Below, piece after piece: positions 16,566 through 25,374 of a stretch of DNA of 64,000 bases. Every line of letters begins with the position of its first letter. Position 1 is the first letter of the stretch. The DNA is from Mesorhizobium helmanticense (GTDB lineage Bacteria; Pseudomonadota; Alphaproteobacteria; Rhizobiales; Rhizobiaceae). The stretch spans positions 124,001 through 188,000 of the forward strand of contig NZ_PZJX01000024.1 of the NCBI RefSeq assembly GCF_003034915.1, written 5' to 3'. The notes under the pieces are model-generated. The model was not told where the DNA came from and made no database searches. It saw only the letters and a list, made by a program, of their open reading frames with translations. The translations under genes and the position numbers were made by a program.

Positions 16566-18656
16566 TCAGCCGATCCGCAGGACGGCCGTATCGCAAGGAT
16601 GATGCAACAGTTCCGTCAGCTCGGTGTCGAGATGCAAGACCGATATGGATGCCCCGACCATGTCGAGCGAGGTGCAGTAATGCCCCACCCAGTTCGCCTC
16701 TATCTTGATGTCCTTGGCGCTCAGCCGCTGCTCGACACGCCTGAACAGAATGTACAGTTCCATCAGTGGTGTCGCACCAAATGAATTGACCAGCACCGCA
16801 ACGCGATCTCCCGGCGCCGCCTTCATCTCAGAGAAGATACGATCCATCACCCGGTCGGTGATCTCGTCGGCGGTCATCATCTTGTCGCGGATGACACCGC
16901 GTTCGCCGTGGATGCCCATGCCGATCTCGATGTCGTCGGGACCGATTTCGAAATTCTGGCGGCGGGTCTGCGGCATCGAGCAAGGCTCCAGCGCGACGCC
17001 CATGGTGAATGTTCGTGCATTGGCCTTGCGGGTCGCCGCCTCGCAGGCGTCGAGCGACAATCCGCGGTCGCAGGCCGCGCCAGCGACCTTGAACATGAAG
17101 AAGTTACCGGCAACGCCGCGCCGGCCTTCCCTGTCCTCGAGCGGGGACGAGGCGATATCGTCCGTCGTCACCACCGTTCGAACCTCGATATCGTGTTCCG
17201 CCGCCATCTCGGCCGCCATGTCGAAATTCATCACGTCGCCGGCATAATTGCCGTAGACGAAGAGCACGCCTTGCCCGCCCGAAGCGGCATTGGCGCACTG
17301 AAAGATCGTGCCGGGAGGCGGTGACGAAAAGATGTTGCCGACGGCAACGGCGTCGGCCAGGCCTTTTCCGACATAGCCGAGAAAGCACGGCTCGTGCCCG
17401 GTGCCGCCGCCGATCACAAGCCCGACCTTTCCCGGCCTCGGTCCGGTGCGCGCGACGAGCGCGCGATGCGATCCCTTGATCGGTCTGATATAGGCGGCAT
17501 GGGCCTTGACCACGCCGTCGAGCATCTCCTCGACAACGTCGTTGGGGTCATTGAGGAACTTCTTGATATGGGTGCGGAAGTTGCTGGGCAGGGCCGCGCG
17601 GTGGTCGACCTTCGGGCGTTGCGAGAGCTTCTGGTCAAGCTCCGTCACGCCGTCGGCATTGAGGATGCCGCGGCCGGTTGCGGCGTCGGTGATGAGCACA
17701 TTGACATAGCCACCGCGCAGCGCGGCAAGGATTGCCGGCACCTTGTCGAAACCGCCGGCGACGGCGATGCGCAGGCCGATGGCCCTGAGCATCTCGAGCG
17801 AGATGCCGATGGTCCGGTCGTCGAGCGGGCCGGCCACCGGCTTGCCCTGCCCATCGATGAAGCGGCCGGCGACGACGCCCACCGCATTCCTGGCCAGATA
17901 TTGCTGCAGCGAAACCGATTCAAAGAAGCCGCTGGTATGGATCGTCGAATTCGGCCGCAGCGACGAGATGCCGAACAGCGCCTTGTTGGCTTTGGCAAGC
18001 GCATCGAACTGGCTTTCGATCAGCGGCTCGCGCAGCAGCATGTCGCGAACCTCGGCCGTGGAAACGACCGCCGGCGCCGTGATGTTGACCAGCCTTGCAC
18101 TGATCGCGCCGGCCATGGCCGATGCGCAGAGTTCCGGCGTATAGGCAAAGTTGGCGGCGGTTCCGCCGGTGGCCTGCACGACGGTGACGTCCTGAAGGCC
18201 GGGCACCGAAGCCTGCTCCGCGATCGCCAGCACCGTTCGCCCCCAGGCGACGGCGAGCGTGTCGCCGGATTTCAGCAGCTTGGCAAGTGCCTGCGCCGCC
18301 GCTCGGCCAAGGCGATCGATCAGCGGCCGCGTGTTGTCGTCGCTGGGCACGACCAGACAGTCATGCAGGCCGAAATGCCGTTTGAGTTCCTGCGCGATCG
18401 ACAGCGAGCTCAGCCGTGACGGCTCGAGCGAGATGTTGACGATGCCGCGGGCGCGGGCATCGGCCAGATAGCTGTTCACCGTCGCCCGCGAAATGCCCAT
18501 GATCTCGGCGATGTCGCCTTGCGTCATGTGGTCTTCGTAGTAGAGCCAGCAGGCCCAGACATACGGGTCGTCGCCGTAGCGCAGCGGAATGGGTTCGGTG
18601 CCGGCCTCGGCCCGCGCTATTCCATTCTTCCGCGCCGATAATGTCTTGACCGTCAT
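16566..18656 (-). CDS. SorC-type regulator fused to DhaK kinase subunit
   Basis: A 696-residue two-part protein. Residues about 44-66 form a helix-turn-helix (MTQGDIAEIMGISRATVNSY), and about 78-350 form the SorC/DeoR sugar-binding domain ending in the conserved TDAATGRGIL. Residues about 360-696 are a complete DhaK with GGGTGHEP (416-423) and the substrate-binding His583 in MGIHGERG. Both halves look intact. The likely role is to bind a ketose covalently for phosphorylation while sensing sugar or phospho-sugar and controlling the operon. The ATG giving MTVKTLSARK was chosen behind GGGGAAAC; a TTG 48 nt upstream is possible. It lies between dhaL copy 2 and dhaL copy 1. The fusion is seen directly; coupling of catalysis to regulation is inference. 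Confidence 0.92.
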   Translation of the reverse strand: MTVKTLSARKNGIARAEAGTEPIPLRYGDDPYVWACWLYYEDHMTQGDIAEIMGISRATVNSYLADARARGIVNISLEPSRLSSLSIAQELKRHFGLHDCLVVPSDDNTRPLIDRLGRAAAQALAKLLKSGDTLAVAWGRTVLAIAEQASVPGLQDVTVVQATGGTAANFAYTPELCASAMAGAISARLVNITAPAVVSTAEVRDMLLREPLIESQFDALAKANKALFGISSLRPNSTIHTSGFFESVSLQQYLARNAVGVVAGRFIDGQGKPVAGPLDDRTIGISLEMLRAIGLRIAVAGGFDKVPAILAALRGGYVNVLITDAATGRGILNADGVTELDQKLSQRPKVDHRAALPSNFRTHIKKFLNDPNDVVEEMLDGVVKAHAAYIRPIKGSHRALVARTGPRPGKVGLVIGGGTGHEPCFLGYVGKGLADAVAVGNIFSSPPPGTIFQCANAASGGQGVLFVYGNYAGDVMNFDMAAEMAAEHDIEVRTVVTTDDIASSPLEDREGRRGVAGNFFMFKVAGAACDRGLSLDACEAATRKANARTFTMGVALEPCSMPQTRRQNFEIGPDDIEIGMGIHGERGVIRDKMMTADEITDRVMDRIFSEMKAAPGDRVAVLVNSFGATPLMELYILFRRVEQRLSAKDIKIEANWVGHYCTSLDMVGASISVLHLDTELTELLHHPCDTAVLRIG

Positions 18657-18747
18657 GCTGCCCGGTTTCCCCGAATCCAAGATCGATCGCCAAGATGAGC
18701 GCAAATGGAAGAACTCTCAATCTTGGTTGGATTCCATCCTATTGTTT

Positions 18748-18816
18748 GAGCATGATCTTTTCCGAAAACCGGGTTCCACTTTTTGCTTCGCTGACCTTCG
18801 GTTCGGGATCATGCTC
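18748..18816. repeat. Rhizobial palindromic intergenic repeat
   Basis: A 69-nt element begins GAGCATGATC and ends with its exact complement GATCATGCTC. The interior (TTTTCCGAAAACCGGGTTCCACTTTT) matches my memory of a short repeat common in Mesorhizobium, Rhizobium and Bradyrhizobium intergenic DNA. It sits between dhaL copy 2 and the regulator-DhaK fusion. Confidence 0.75.
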
Positions 18817-18822
18817 CAACGC

Positions 18823-18850
18823 GCTCCCGGCTGGAAGGTCAGCCGGGAGC
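18823..18850 (-). terminator. Strong hairpin between dhaL copy 2 and the fusion gene
   Basis: An 11-bp perfect stem (18823-18833 with 18840-18850) with a 6-nt loop lies 30 nt past the stop of dhaL copy 2. There is no U-run on the minus strand. It may partly terminate the upstream transcript or mark an mRNA processing point, leaving the fusion and dhaL copy 1 at lower expression. Confidence 0.5.
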
Positions 18851-18879
18851 CTTTGCTCGGGAGGAGCATATCTCACAAT

Positions 18880-19542
18880 TCAGCGACCGGCGGTCGCCGA
18901 CATCAGCAGTTTCTGCTTGGCGCCGAGCGCCAGGGCTTTCAGGATCAGCGCACAGGATGTGGCGCCAGCGTCGAGGACGCCGACCGAGCGTTCGCCGAGA
19001 CGGCTGGCCCGGCCGATCTTCGCCACGAGATCCCTGGTGCTGTCGCGGCCTTCCTCAGCCGCAACGACAAGCGCGTCCAGGGCTTCCGGGAACGGCTTGC
19101 CGTCGGCATTGGCTGCGTCGAAGGCCTCGATGGCCGGAACGAGCGTGTCGAGCAGCGTCTTGTCGCCGACCTTGGCCGCGCCGATCGACTGGATGCCGTC
19201 GAGACCGTTGCTGAGCATGGCGCTGAATGTCCGGGCGTCGATGGCAGCGGATTTCTCGATCGTTTCGGCGAATTGCGTGAACATGACGCCATAGAGCGGA
19301 CCCATCGAGCCGCCGATCTCGGTCATCAGCACGGTGCCCAGCGTGTCGAAGGCCGTGGCCAGCGACATGTCGTTGCCCCGGATCCTGTCCGCCGCCATGC
19401 CAAAACCCTTGGCCATGTTGACGCCGTGATCGCCGTCTCCGATCTTGCCGTCGATCTCGCTCAGATACGCCCGGTTTTCGATGATCCGGTCCGCGATCGA
19501 AAGGACGATGTCGCCAGCGGAAGCGTTTTCAAACTGCTGCAT
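18880..19542 (-). CDS. dhaL: Dihydroxyacetone kinase subunit DhaL, copy 2
   Basis: A 220-residue second DhaL, the same length as copy 1 but clearly diverged. The metal and ADP motif DGKIGDGDHG (Asp31, Asp36, Asp38, His39) is canonical. GGSMGPLYGVMF and GDKTLLDTLVP follow, with the SRLGERSVGVLDAG tail helix. The ATG sits behind AGGAAACAGGCGA. It starts 11 nt after the stop of the free-standing DhaK and should form the kinase with it. Two separate K/L pairs in one unit suggest different substrates or a duplication with one pair recruited to regulation. Confidence 0.93.
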   Translation of the reverse strand: MQQFENASAGDIVLSIADRIIENRAYLSEIDGKIGDGDHGVNMAKGFGMAADRIRGNDMSLATAFDTLGTVLMTEIGGSMGPLYGVMFTQFAETIEKSAAIDARTFSAMLSNGLDGIQSIGAAKVGDKTLLDTLVPAIEAFDAANADGKPFPEALDALVVAAEEGRDSTRDLVAKIGRASRLGERSVGVLDAGATSCALILKALALGAKQKLLMSATAGR

Positions 19543-19553
19543 TCGCCTGTTTC

Positions 19554-20546
19554 CTAAAGCCTTGCCGGACAATCGACAGCCACGTCCAGCAGCCGTTTCA
19601 GCTCGGCGTCGAGCGCCATGACCGTGAGCGTGGCGCCGACCATTTCCAGCGAGGTGAAATAGTTGCCGATATAGGTCTTGTGGATGGTCAAGCCGCGTCC
19701 GGCGATCTCCTGTTCGAACGTGTCATTGAGGATGTAGAGCTCGTTGACCGGCGTGGCGCCGAGGCCGGACACCAGCACCGCAACTTCGGTTCCGGCCGTC
19801 AGATCGTGGTCATCGAGAACGATCTTGACCATGTCCCGCGCGATTTCGGCGGCGGGCTTCAACGGCTCGACCCGCACGCCAGGTTCGCCGTGATGACCGA
19901 TGCCGACCTCCATCGTGCCCGGCTCGATCAGGAAATTGGGATGCCCGACCGCCGGCAGCGTGCAGGGGCCAAGGCCGACGCCGATCGAACGGCAATTGTC
20001 GATAGCCCGTTGCGCCACCGCCTGCACGGCCTCGAGGCCGGCGCCTTCCGCGGCCAGGGCGCCGGCGCATTTCCACATGAAAATCTCGCCGGCGACGCCC
20101 CGGCGCTTTTCGCGTTCGTCCGGTCCCGCCGAGCACACATCGTCATTGGCCACGACGGTTGCGATCTCGATTCCTTCCTTGGCCGCGAGCTTGATGGCCA
20201 TTTTCACGTTCATGTTGTCGCCGGCATAATTGCCATAGAGGCAGACGACGCCTTTGCCGCCATTGGCCTCCCGGGCGGCGTCAAGGAAGCTCTTTGCCGT
20301 CGGCGACGAGAAGAGCTCGCCAACCGCGACCGCGTCCAGCATGTTGCGGCCGGTGTAGCCGATGAAGGCCGGTTCGTGGCCGGAGCCGCCGCCGGTGATC
20401 ACGCCGACCTTGCCGTCGACCGGCGCATGGCGGGCGGCGATGACGCGGGGATTGCTGGCGAGCCTGATGATGTCGGCATGCGCCTTGACGAAACCCTTGA
20501 CCGTATCCTCGACGACCTCGTCGGGATTGTTGATGAACCGCTGCAT
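19554..20546 (-). CDS. dhaK: Dihydroxyacetone kinase subunit DhaK (stand-alone)
   Basis: A 330-residue substrate-binding subunit. GGGSGHEP at 52-59 and the hemiaminal-forming His219 within GIGHHGEPG are intact, as are YGNYAGDNMN and the VSGLGATPVNELY block. It holds dihydroxyacetone or a longer ketose such as erythrulose for phosphorylation by DhaL. The start MQRFINNPDEVVED is typical of the family. It follows the SDR gene with a 22-nt gap and precedes dhaL copy 2 by 11 nt, so the SDR product is the likely substrate. Confidence 0.93.
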   Translation of the reverse strand: MQRFINNPDEVVEDTVKGFVKAHADIIRLASNPRVIAARHAPVDGKVGVITGGGSGHEPAFIGYTGRNMLDAVAVGELFSSPTAKSFLDAAREANGGKGVVCLYGNYAGDNMNVKMAIKLAAKEGIEIATVVANDDVCSAGPDEREKRRGVAGEIFMWKCAGALAAEGAGLEAVQAVAQRAIDNCRSIGVGLGPCTLPAVGHPNFLIEPGTMEVGIGHHGEPGVRVEPLKPAAEIARDMVKIVLDDHDLTAGTEVAVLVSGLGATPVNELYILNDTFEQEIAGRGLTIHKTYIGNYFTSLEMVGATLTVMALDAELKRLLDVAVDCPARL

Positions 20547-20568
20547 TGTTGCTCCAATCCTGCGCCTG

Positions 20569-21339
20569 TCAGACAATGGTGTAGCCGCCATCGACCAGCA
20601 GATCGGCGCCGTTGATCATGTCGGCGCCATTCGATGCCAGGAACACCGCCGCGGCGGCGATCTCCTGCGGGAAGGCAAAGCGGCCGGTCGGAATGCGCTG
20701 CTTCAGCGCCTCGCCGCGCGGGTTGTCCCAGGCCTTCCGGCCGAGGTCGGTCAGCACCACGGTTGGCGAAATCGTGTTGACCGTGATGGCGTGCTTGCCC
20801 CATTCCGCGGCAAGCGTCTTGGACAGGCCGATGACGCCGAATTTCGAGGCGCAATAGGCGACGTGCTGGTCGATCGCGACCGTGCCTGCCTGCGAGGCCA
20901 TGTTGATGATCTTGCCGCCCTTGCCGGCTTTGATCATGGCGCGTCCGGCGGCCTGGGAGACCAGAAACGTTCCCTTGAGATTGATGTCTATGGTCTTGTC
21001 CCAGGCGTCGATGCTGAGCTCCTCGGCGGGAGCGAGAACGGCGACGCCGGCGCTGTTGACGACGATGTCGACATGGCCGAAGGCTGCTTGCGCCGCCGCG
21101 AAGACGGCTTCCACGGATCGCGGATCTGACACATCGCAGACGAAGGATCTCGCGCCGTTGCCGAGTTCGTCGGCCTTCGCCTTGGCAACCGATTCATTGA
21201 TATCGATCACCCCGACAGTGGCGCCCTTCGTGGCGAATGCCGAGGCAATGGCGCTGCCAATGCCGGAGGCGCCGCCGGTGACCAGGGCGACTTTGCCGCC
21301 CAGCGAAAAATTGAGATCAACCTGGATTGAATCGGTCAT
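20569..21339 (-). CDS. SDR polyol dehydrogenase (GolD/threitol dehydrogenase-like)
   Basis: A 256-residue classical short-chain dehydrogenase using NAD(H). The Rossmann motif TGGASGIG is at 21-28, and Ser149, Tyr162 and Lys166 (YCASK) form the catalytic set. The overall pattern, including DLNFSL at the start, NSAGVAVLAPAEEL, DKTIDINLKGTF and a DGGYTI C-terminus, matches my recollection of Listeria GolD-type glycerol and mycobacterial D-threitol dehydrogenases. Position between a sugar ABC transporter and DhaK/DhaL supports oxidation of a polyol to the ketose that the kinase then phosphorylates. The exact polyol is not determined. Confidence 0.85.
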   Translation of the reverse strand: MTDSIQVDLNFSLGGKVALVTGGASGIGSAIASAFATKGATVGVIDINESVAKAKADELGNGARSFVCDVSDPRSVEAVFAAAQAAFGHVDIVVNSAGVAVLAPAEELSIDAWDKTIDINLKGTFLVSQAAGRAMIKAGKGGKIINMASQAGTVAIDQHVAYCASKFGVIGLSKTLAAEWGKHAITVNTISPTVVLTDLGRKAWDNPRGEALKQRIPTGRFAFPQEIAAAAVFLASNGADMINGADLLVDGGYTIV

Positions 21340-21396
21340 GGCTCTCTTCTCTCTTGGAACGTGGGGTGTGCCAGAAAAGCCCACCCCACGGCCGGA

Positions 21397-22383
21397 TTAC
21401 TTTCGCGTCGCCAGAAGCTGGTCGACGTTTTCCGCCGTCACCGGCGTCCACGGCACATTGTAGATCTTCTCCTTGCCGTCTTTCCACGGCATGTCCTTGT
21501 AGGTTGCCCAGATGTCGGACTGCGGCTTGTAGTCTCCCTTCTTGGCAGCGAAGATGGCAAGGTCGAGCGCACCTTGAGCCTGCGCGCGAGCGTCCTGCAG
21601 GATCGACGTCATCTCACCCGCCTTGACCGCGTGAAGAGCATCGGTGATGCCGTCGATGCCGGCAATGGTGAAGCTCTTCAGGTCGAGGCCGGCGGCCTTG
21701 ATCGCCTCGATGGCGCCGAGGGCCATTTCGTCGTTCTGGCCGATCACGCCATTGATCTGGTTCGGGTGGGAGGTCAGCCAGTTTTCCATCAGCGTCTGGG
21801 CTTCGGCGCGCGACCAGTTTGCGGTCTGGTCCTCGAGGATCTTGACATCCGGGCACTCGGCAAGCGCCTTCTTGTTGCCTTCGAGACGGGAGATTTGCGC
21901 CGACTGGCCGATCGGTCCTTCGAGGATGACCACATTGCCCTTGCAGCCGATCTTGTCGAGCACGGTCTTGGCTTCCATGTAGCCGGAGATCGTGTCGTCG
22001 GATCCGACATAGGAGGTCAGCAGATCGGAATTGACGCGGGTGTTCGAGCCGATGACCGGAATGCCGGCATCGGCGGCCGTCTGCACCGCCGCGGCGCCGG
22101 CGTCGACGTCGATCGGAGCGAAGATGATGGCGTTGTATTTCTGCGTCGCCATCGTCTTGAACTGGTCCTGCTGGACCAAGGCGTCATAACGGCCGTCGAA
22201 CACCGTGAGTTCGACTTCACCGCTCTTGACCGCCGGGTGCTCCTGGAGCGCCGCCGCCCAGATCTGCATGAACTCGGCGTTCAACCCGTAAGGCGCCGCG
22301 CCGATCTTGATCTTCTCCTGCGCCATGGCCGACGAGGCCAGCAGAGCGGTCGCGGATGCGAGCGCAATCATCAATCTTTTCAT
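21397..22383 (-). CDS. Sugar/polyol ABC transporter substrate-binding protein
   Basis: A 328-residue RbsB-type periplasmic binding protein (Peripla_BP_4 class). It has a cleavable signal (MKRLMIALASATALLASSAMA) and mature protein starting with KIKIGAAPYGLN. Hinge and ligand motifs include FAPIDVDAG, GSDDTISG and GQNDEMALGAIEA. RBS GGAGGTAACGAA precedes the ATG. It follows the permease gene by 121 bp and precedes the SDR gene. The ligand is probably a short polyol or sugar, given the downstream dehydrogenase and kinases. Confidence 0.92.
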   Translation of the reverse strand: MKRLMIALASATALLASSAMAQEKIKIGAAPYGLNAEFMQIWAAALQEHPAVKSGEVELTVFDGRYDALVQQDQFKTMATQKYNAIIFAPIDVDAGAAAVQTAADAGIPVIGSNTRVNSDLLTSYVGSDDTISGYMEAKTVLDKIGCKGNVVILEGPIGQSAQISRLEGNKKALAECPDVKILEDQTANWSRAEAQTLMENWLTSHPNQINGVIGQNDEMALGAIEAIKAAGLDLKSFTIAGIDGITDALHAVKAGEMTSILQDARAQAQGALDLAIFAAKKGDYKPQSDIWATYKDMPWKDGKEKIYNVPWTPVTAENVDQLLATRK

Positions 22384-22504
22384 TTCGTTACCTCCACTTT
22401 GAGCGAGCGACCGACATGGTTCGCCATTGACGGACGCGCGTGCTGCGGGTCCGGTACCGGAAGGGGCTTGTTGTCCAGGCATCGGACCAAACTGGCCCAA
22501 TGTC

Positions 22505-23599
22505 CTAGGCCCCGTAGTTTCTTTTTTGATCAAGCATCACGGCACCAACGATCAGGGCGCCCTTGAGGACTTGCTGGTAGTAGGATTGGATACCCATCAG
22601 ATCGAGGCCGTTGTTCATGACGCCGATGATCAGTGCGCCGATCAGCGTGCCGGTCACCCGCCCGACGCCTCCGGAAAGGCTGGTTCCGCCGATCACCACC
22701 GCCGCGATCGCGTCCAGCTCGTAGGCAATGCCGGCCTGGGGCAGGGCGGAACCGGTGCGAGCGCTGAGCAGCATCCCGGCGAGACCGGCAAGACCGCCGG
22801 AGATGACATAGACGACGAACTGCGTGCGGGTGATGTTGATGCCCGAGGTCCTGGCCGCATGCGGGTTGCCGCCGACGGCATAGATATAGCGGCCAAAACG
22901 GGTGCGGTTGAGGATCCACCAGGAGATGGCGAACACGACTGCGAGAATGACGACCGGCGCGGGTATGCCAAGGATGTTGCCTGTGCCGATCCAGCGGAAG
23001 GCCGGCGTCAGTGCGGGGACGGGACGGCCACCGCCATAGATGAGGGTCATTCCGCGTGCCGCCGACAGCATGCCCAGCGTCGCCACGAAGGCCGGCACCG
23101 AAAACCGCGACACGATCACGCCGGAAATGGCGCCGCAGGCGATGCCGACCAGCAGGCCGATGCCGAGGCCCAGGGCGACCGGATAGGGCGCTCCGGAAAT
23201 CCCGGCGGTCGCCGAACTGGTCACGAAGCTCGCGCTGACAATGCCTGCAAGCGCCACGACGGAGCCGACCGAGAGATCGATGCCGCGCGTCAGGATGACG
23301 AAAGTCATGCCGATGGCGAGAACGCCATTGATCGAGGTCTGCAGCAGCACGTTCGAGATGTTGCCGGCGGTCAGGAAGAACTCATTGGAGACCGACAGAA
23401 CCGCCACCAGGATTACGAAGGCGAGGAAGATGCCGTATTCCTGGATCAACAGCCGGCGCTGCTCCGAACCGAGCCAGCTATTTGCATTCTTGCCACCCTC
23501 GGTACTCTTGTTGTCGCCAGCCGACATCATCGATTCCTCTGCCATTGAGCGAACACCCTGTCCCTGTTCAGGTTGAGAGATGGACGAGCGATTGGGCAT
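22505..23599 (-). CDS. Sugar/polyol ABC transporter permease (RbsC type)
   Basis: A 364-residue inner-membrane permease with about 8-10 transmembrane helices, starting after a 55-residue polar N-terminus. Family signatures include [36 protein letters not shown] (the ATPase-contact loop) and [10 protein letters not shown] near the C-terminus. I chose the ATG behind GGGAGGAAACGA; it overlaps the end of the ATPase gene by 32 nt, consistent with co-translation. It should form a homodimer driven by the ATPase encoded just upstream. Confidence 0.92.
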   Translation of the reverse strand: MPNRSSISQPEQGQGVRSMAEESMMSAGDNKSTEGGKNANSWLGSEQRRLLIQEYGIFLAFVILVAVLSVSNEFFLTAGNISNVLLQTSINGVLAIGMTFVILTRGIDLSVGSVVALAGIVSASFVTSSATAGISGAPYPVALGLGIGLLVGIACGAISGVIVSRFSVPAFVATLGMLSAARGMTLIYGGGRPVPALTPAFRWIGTGNILGIPAPVVILAVVFAISWWILNRTRFGRYIYAVGGNPHAARTSGINITRTQFVVYVISGGLAGLAGMLLSARTGSALPQAGIAYELDAIAAVVIGGTSLSGGVGRVTGTLIGALIIGVMNNGLDLMGIQSYYQQVLKGALIVGAVMLDQKRNYGA

Positions 23600-25046
23600 T
23601 CGTTTCCTCCCGGCTGAAGGTCCCGGCACTTCTGCCGGCCCGCATCACCATGATCCGGTCCGACATGCCGAGAACCTCGTCGATCTCCGACGAGATCATC
23701 ACGACCGTGCCGCCGGAGGAGGCGAAGTCGCTGATGATCCGGTAGATTTCGCGCTTGGCGCCGACATCGACGCCGCGGGTCGGCTCGTCCAGGAGCAGCA
23801 CCTTCGGATTGCGAAGGAACCATTTGCCGAGCACCACCTTCTGCTGGTTGCCGCCTGAAAGGCCGGAAACCGGCATGGTGTCGCGGGCCGCCTTGATCTG
23901 GAACTTTTCCCGCATGCCGCGGCTTGCGTCCGCCTCCCGCGCCCGGTCCATGGTGAAGGCGGGGCTCATTTCAGGCAGGCTCGCCATGCAGATATTCGCG
24001 CGCACGGAATCGGCGAGATTGAGACCGGTCAGCTTGCGGTCCTCGGTGACCAGCGCCAGCCCATGCGCCATGGCATCCGCCGGCTTTGCAATGCTGACCT
24101 CGGTTCCGTCGACCTTGATGCTTCCCGCCGACGGCCTGTCGAGCCCGAACAGGCAGTTGAAGATCTCCGTACGACCGGCTCCCATCAGGCCGTAAATGCC
24201 GAAAATCTCGCCCTTGCGCACAGAAAACGAGATGTCTTCGATCTTGTTCGGGCAGGAAAGCGCGGCAACCTCAATACCGGGTTGCGATGTCGGCGTGTTG
24301 GTCTTGGCGAATTCTTCCGACAGCTCGCGGCCGACGATCATGTGGATCAGGCCGGGTCGATCGATGTCCGCGAGCGCTCCGCTGCCGACATAGGCGCCAT
24401 CGCGAAAAACCGTGTAGGAATCGGCGATCTGGAAGATCTCCGACAGACGGTGGGAAACATAGACGATACCGCGCCCTTGCGCCTGTAGGCGGCGGATCGC
24501 GGCGAACAGATGCTGTGCCTCCCGCTCGCCGATCGCCGAGGTCGGCTCATCCATGAAGATGACCTCGGCGTCGTGGCTGAGCGCCTTGGCGATCTCGACG
24601 AGCTGCATCTGCGCGACCGAGAGGTTCATCATGTACTGCGTGGCCCGGATATCGAATTCGAGATCGTCCAGCAGTCCTTGGGCGGACCGGTTCATCGCGC
24701 GGAAATCGATGCCGCCAAACCGCGCCTTGGGCTCGCGGCCGAGATAGATGTTCTCCGCAACCGTCATGTGGGGAACGGGGCTGAGTTCCTGCTCGATGAT
24801 GGCGATGCCCGAGGCCAGTGCGTCGGCTGGGCTGGCGAATTCCACTTCCTTGCCGCGGCGGCGGATCGAGCCGGCATCGCGGCCGAAGATGCCCATCAGT
24901 ATTTTGAGAAAGGTCGATTTGCCGGCGCCATTGCCGCCGCAGAGCGCATGAACCGTACCGGCGCGAAGCTGAAAGCGGCCGTCGCGCAAGGCGGCGACGC
25001 CACCAAAGGACTTTTTCAGCCCTTCAACCTCGAGCAAAAGCTCCAC
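23568..25046 (-). CDS. Sugar ABC transporter ATP-binding protein (RbsA type)
   Basis: A 492-residue dual ATPase with two nucleotide-binding domains. The first half has GGNGAGKST, an LSVAQMQ signature and Walker [12 protein letters not shown]. The second half has the degenerate GLMGAGRTE loop, LSGGNQQKV and [14 protein letters not shown], the pattern of RbsA/MglA-type proteins. I propose GTG at 25046, preceded by GGGAGGAG at good spacing. A TTG 90 nt upstream is in frame but would overlap the candidate operator. It is the first gene of the polyol unit. Confidence 0.9.
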   Translation of the reverse strand: MELLLEVEGLKKSFGGVAALRDGRFQLRAGTVHALCGGNGAGKSTFLKILMGIFGRDAGSIRRRGKEVEFASPADALASGIAIIEQELSPVPHMTVAENIYLGREPKARFGGIDFRAMNRSAQGLLDDLEFDIRATQYMMNLSVAQMQLVEIAKALSHDAEVIFMDEPTSAIGEREAQHLFAAIRRLQAQGRGIVYVSHRLSEIFQIADSYTVFRDGAYVGSGALADIDRPGLIHMIVGRELSEEFAKTNTPTSQPGIEVAALSCPNKIEDISFSVRKGEIFGIYGLMGAGRTEIFNCLFGLDRPSAGSIKVDGTEVSIAKPADAMAHGLALVTEDRKLTGLNLADSVRANICMASLPEMSPAFTMDRAREADASRGMREKFQIKAARDTMPVSGLSGGNQQKVVLGKWFLRNPKVLLLDEPTRGVDVGAKREIYRIISDFASSGGTVVMISSEIDEVLGMSDRIMVMRAGRSAGTFSREETNAQSLVHLST

Positions 25047-25374
25047 CTTCTCTCCTCCCGAAACCGATCGACGCTGGCAGCCTCCGCCCAGGACATCGAA
25101 TATGACAATAGTCAATTTATGGTCGACAAATGTCAAGTCGTGCTGGGAGTTTTAGCGCACGGCCCATTGAGGTGAGGGTTGCTTCTCGATAAAACCCATG
25201 GAAAAACAAATAGATATGGCCATCATGATCGTGCCGGGACAGGATCAGGCCTTGCTCGGATCGGCCTGCTGAAGTCAGGACCAAAGGTCTGGATCAGCAT
25301 TTCGCGTGGCTGCATGCGCAGCGGCGGGTCACCCCGCGCCACTTGCCTGTACTTCGATTCCTCGTGCGGTGGCT
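25047..25374. other. Intergenic region ahead of the polyol unit
   Basis: This 328-bp gap lies between the nucleotidyltransferase gene and the first gene of the ABC/SDR/Dha unit. The 25100-25140 part is AT-rich and carries a TTGACA-like hexamer and two repeated operator-like sites on the minus strand. The remaining 230 bp shows no convincing gene. Confidence 0.5.
25104..25134 (-). promoter_or_regulatory. Candidate paired operator for the SorC-DhaK regulator
   Basis: On the minus strand two decamers of the form GACNNNNGTC, GACATTTGTC (25125-25134) and GACTATTGTC (25104-25113), are offset by exactly 21 bp, two helical turns. The first overlaps a TTGACA -35-like hexamer, and the start codon lies about 58 bp downstream. 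The arrangement suits a multimeric repressor such as a SorC protein. Binding is inferred, not shown. Confidence 0.5.

Noticed and set aside
18823..18850. The dhaL copy 2 hairpin as a full intrinsic terminator
   Set aside because: No U-tract follows on the transcribed strand, so I list it only as a possible terminator or processing hairpin.
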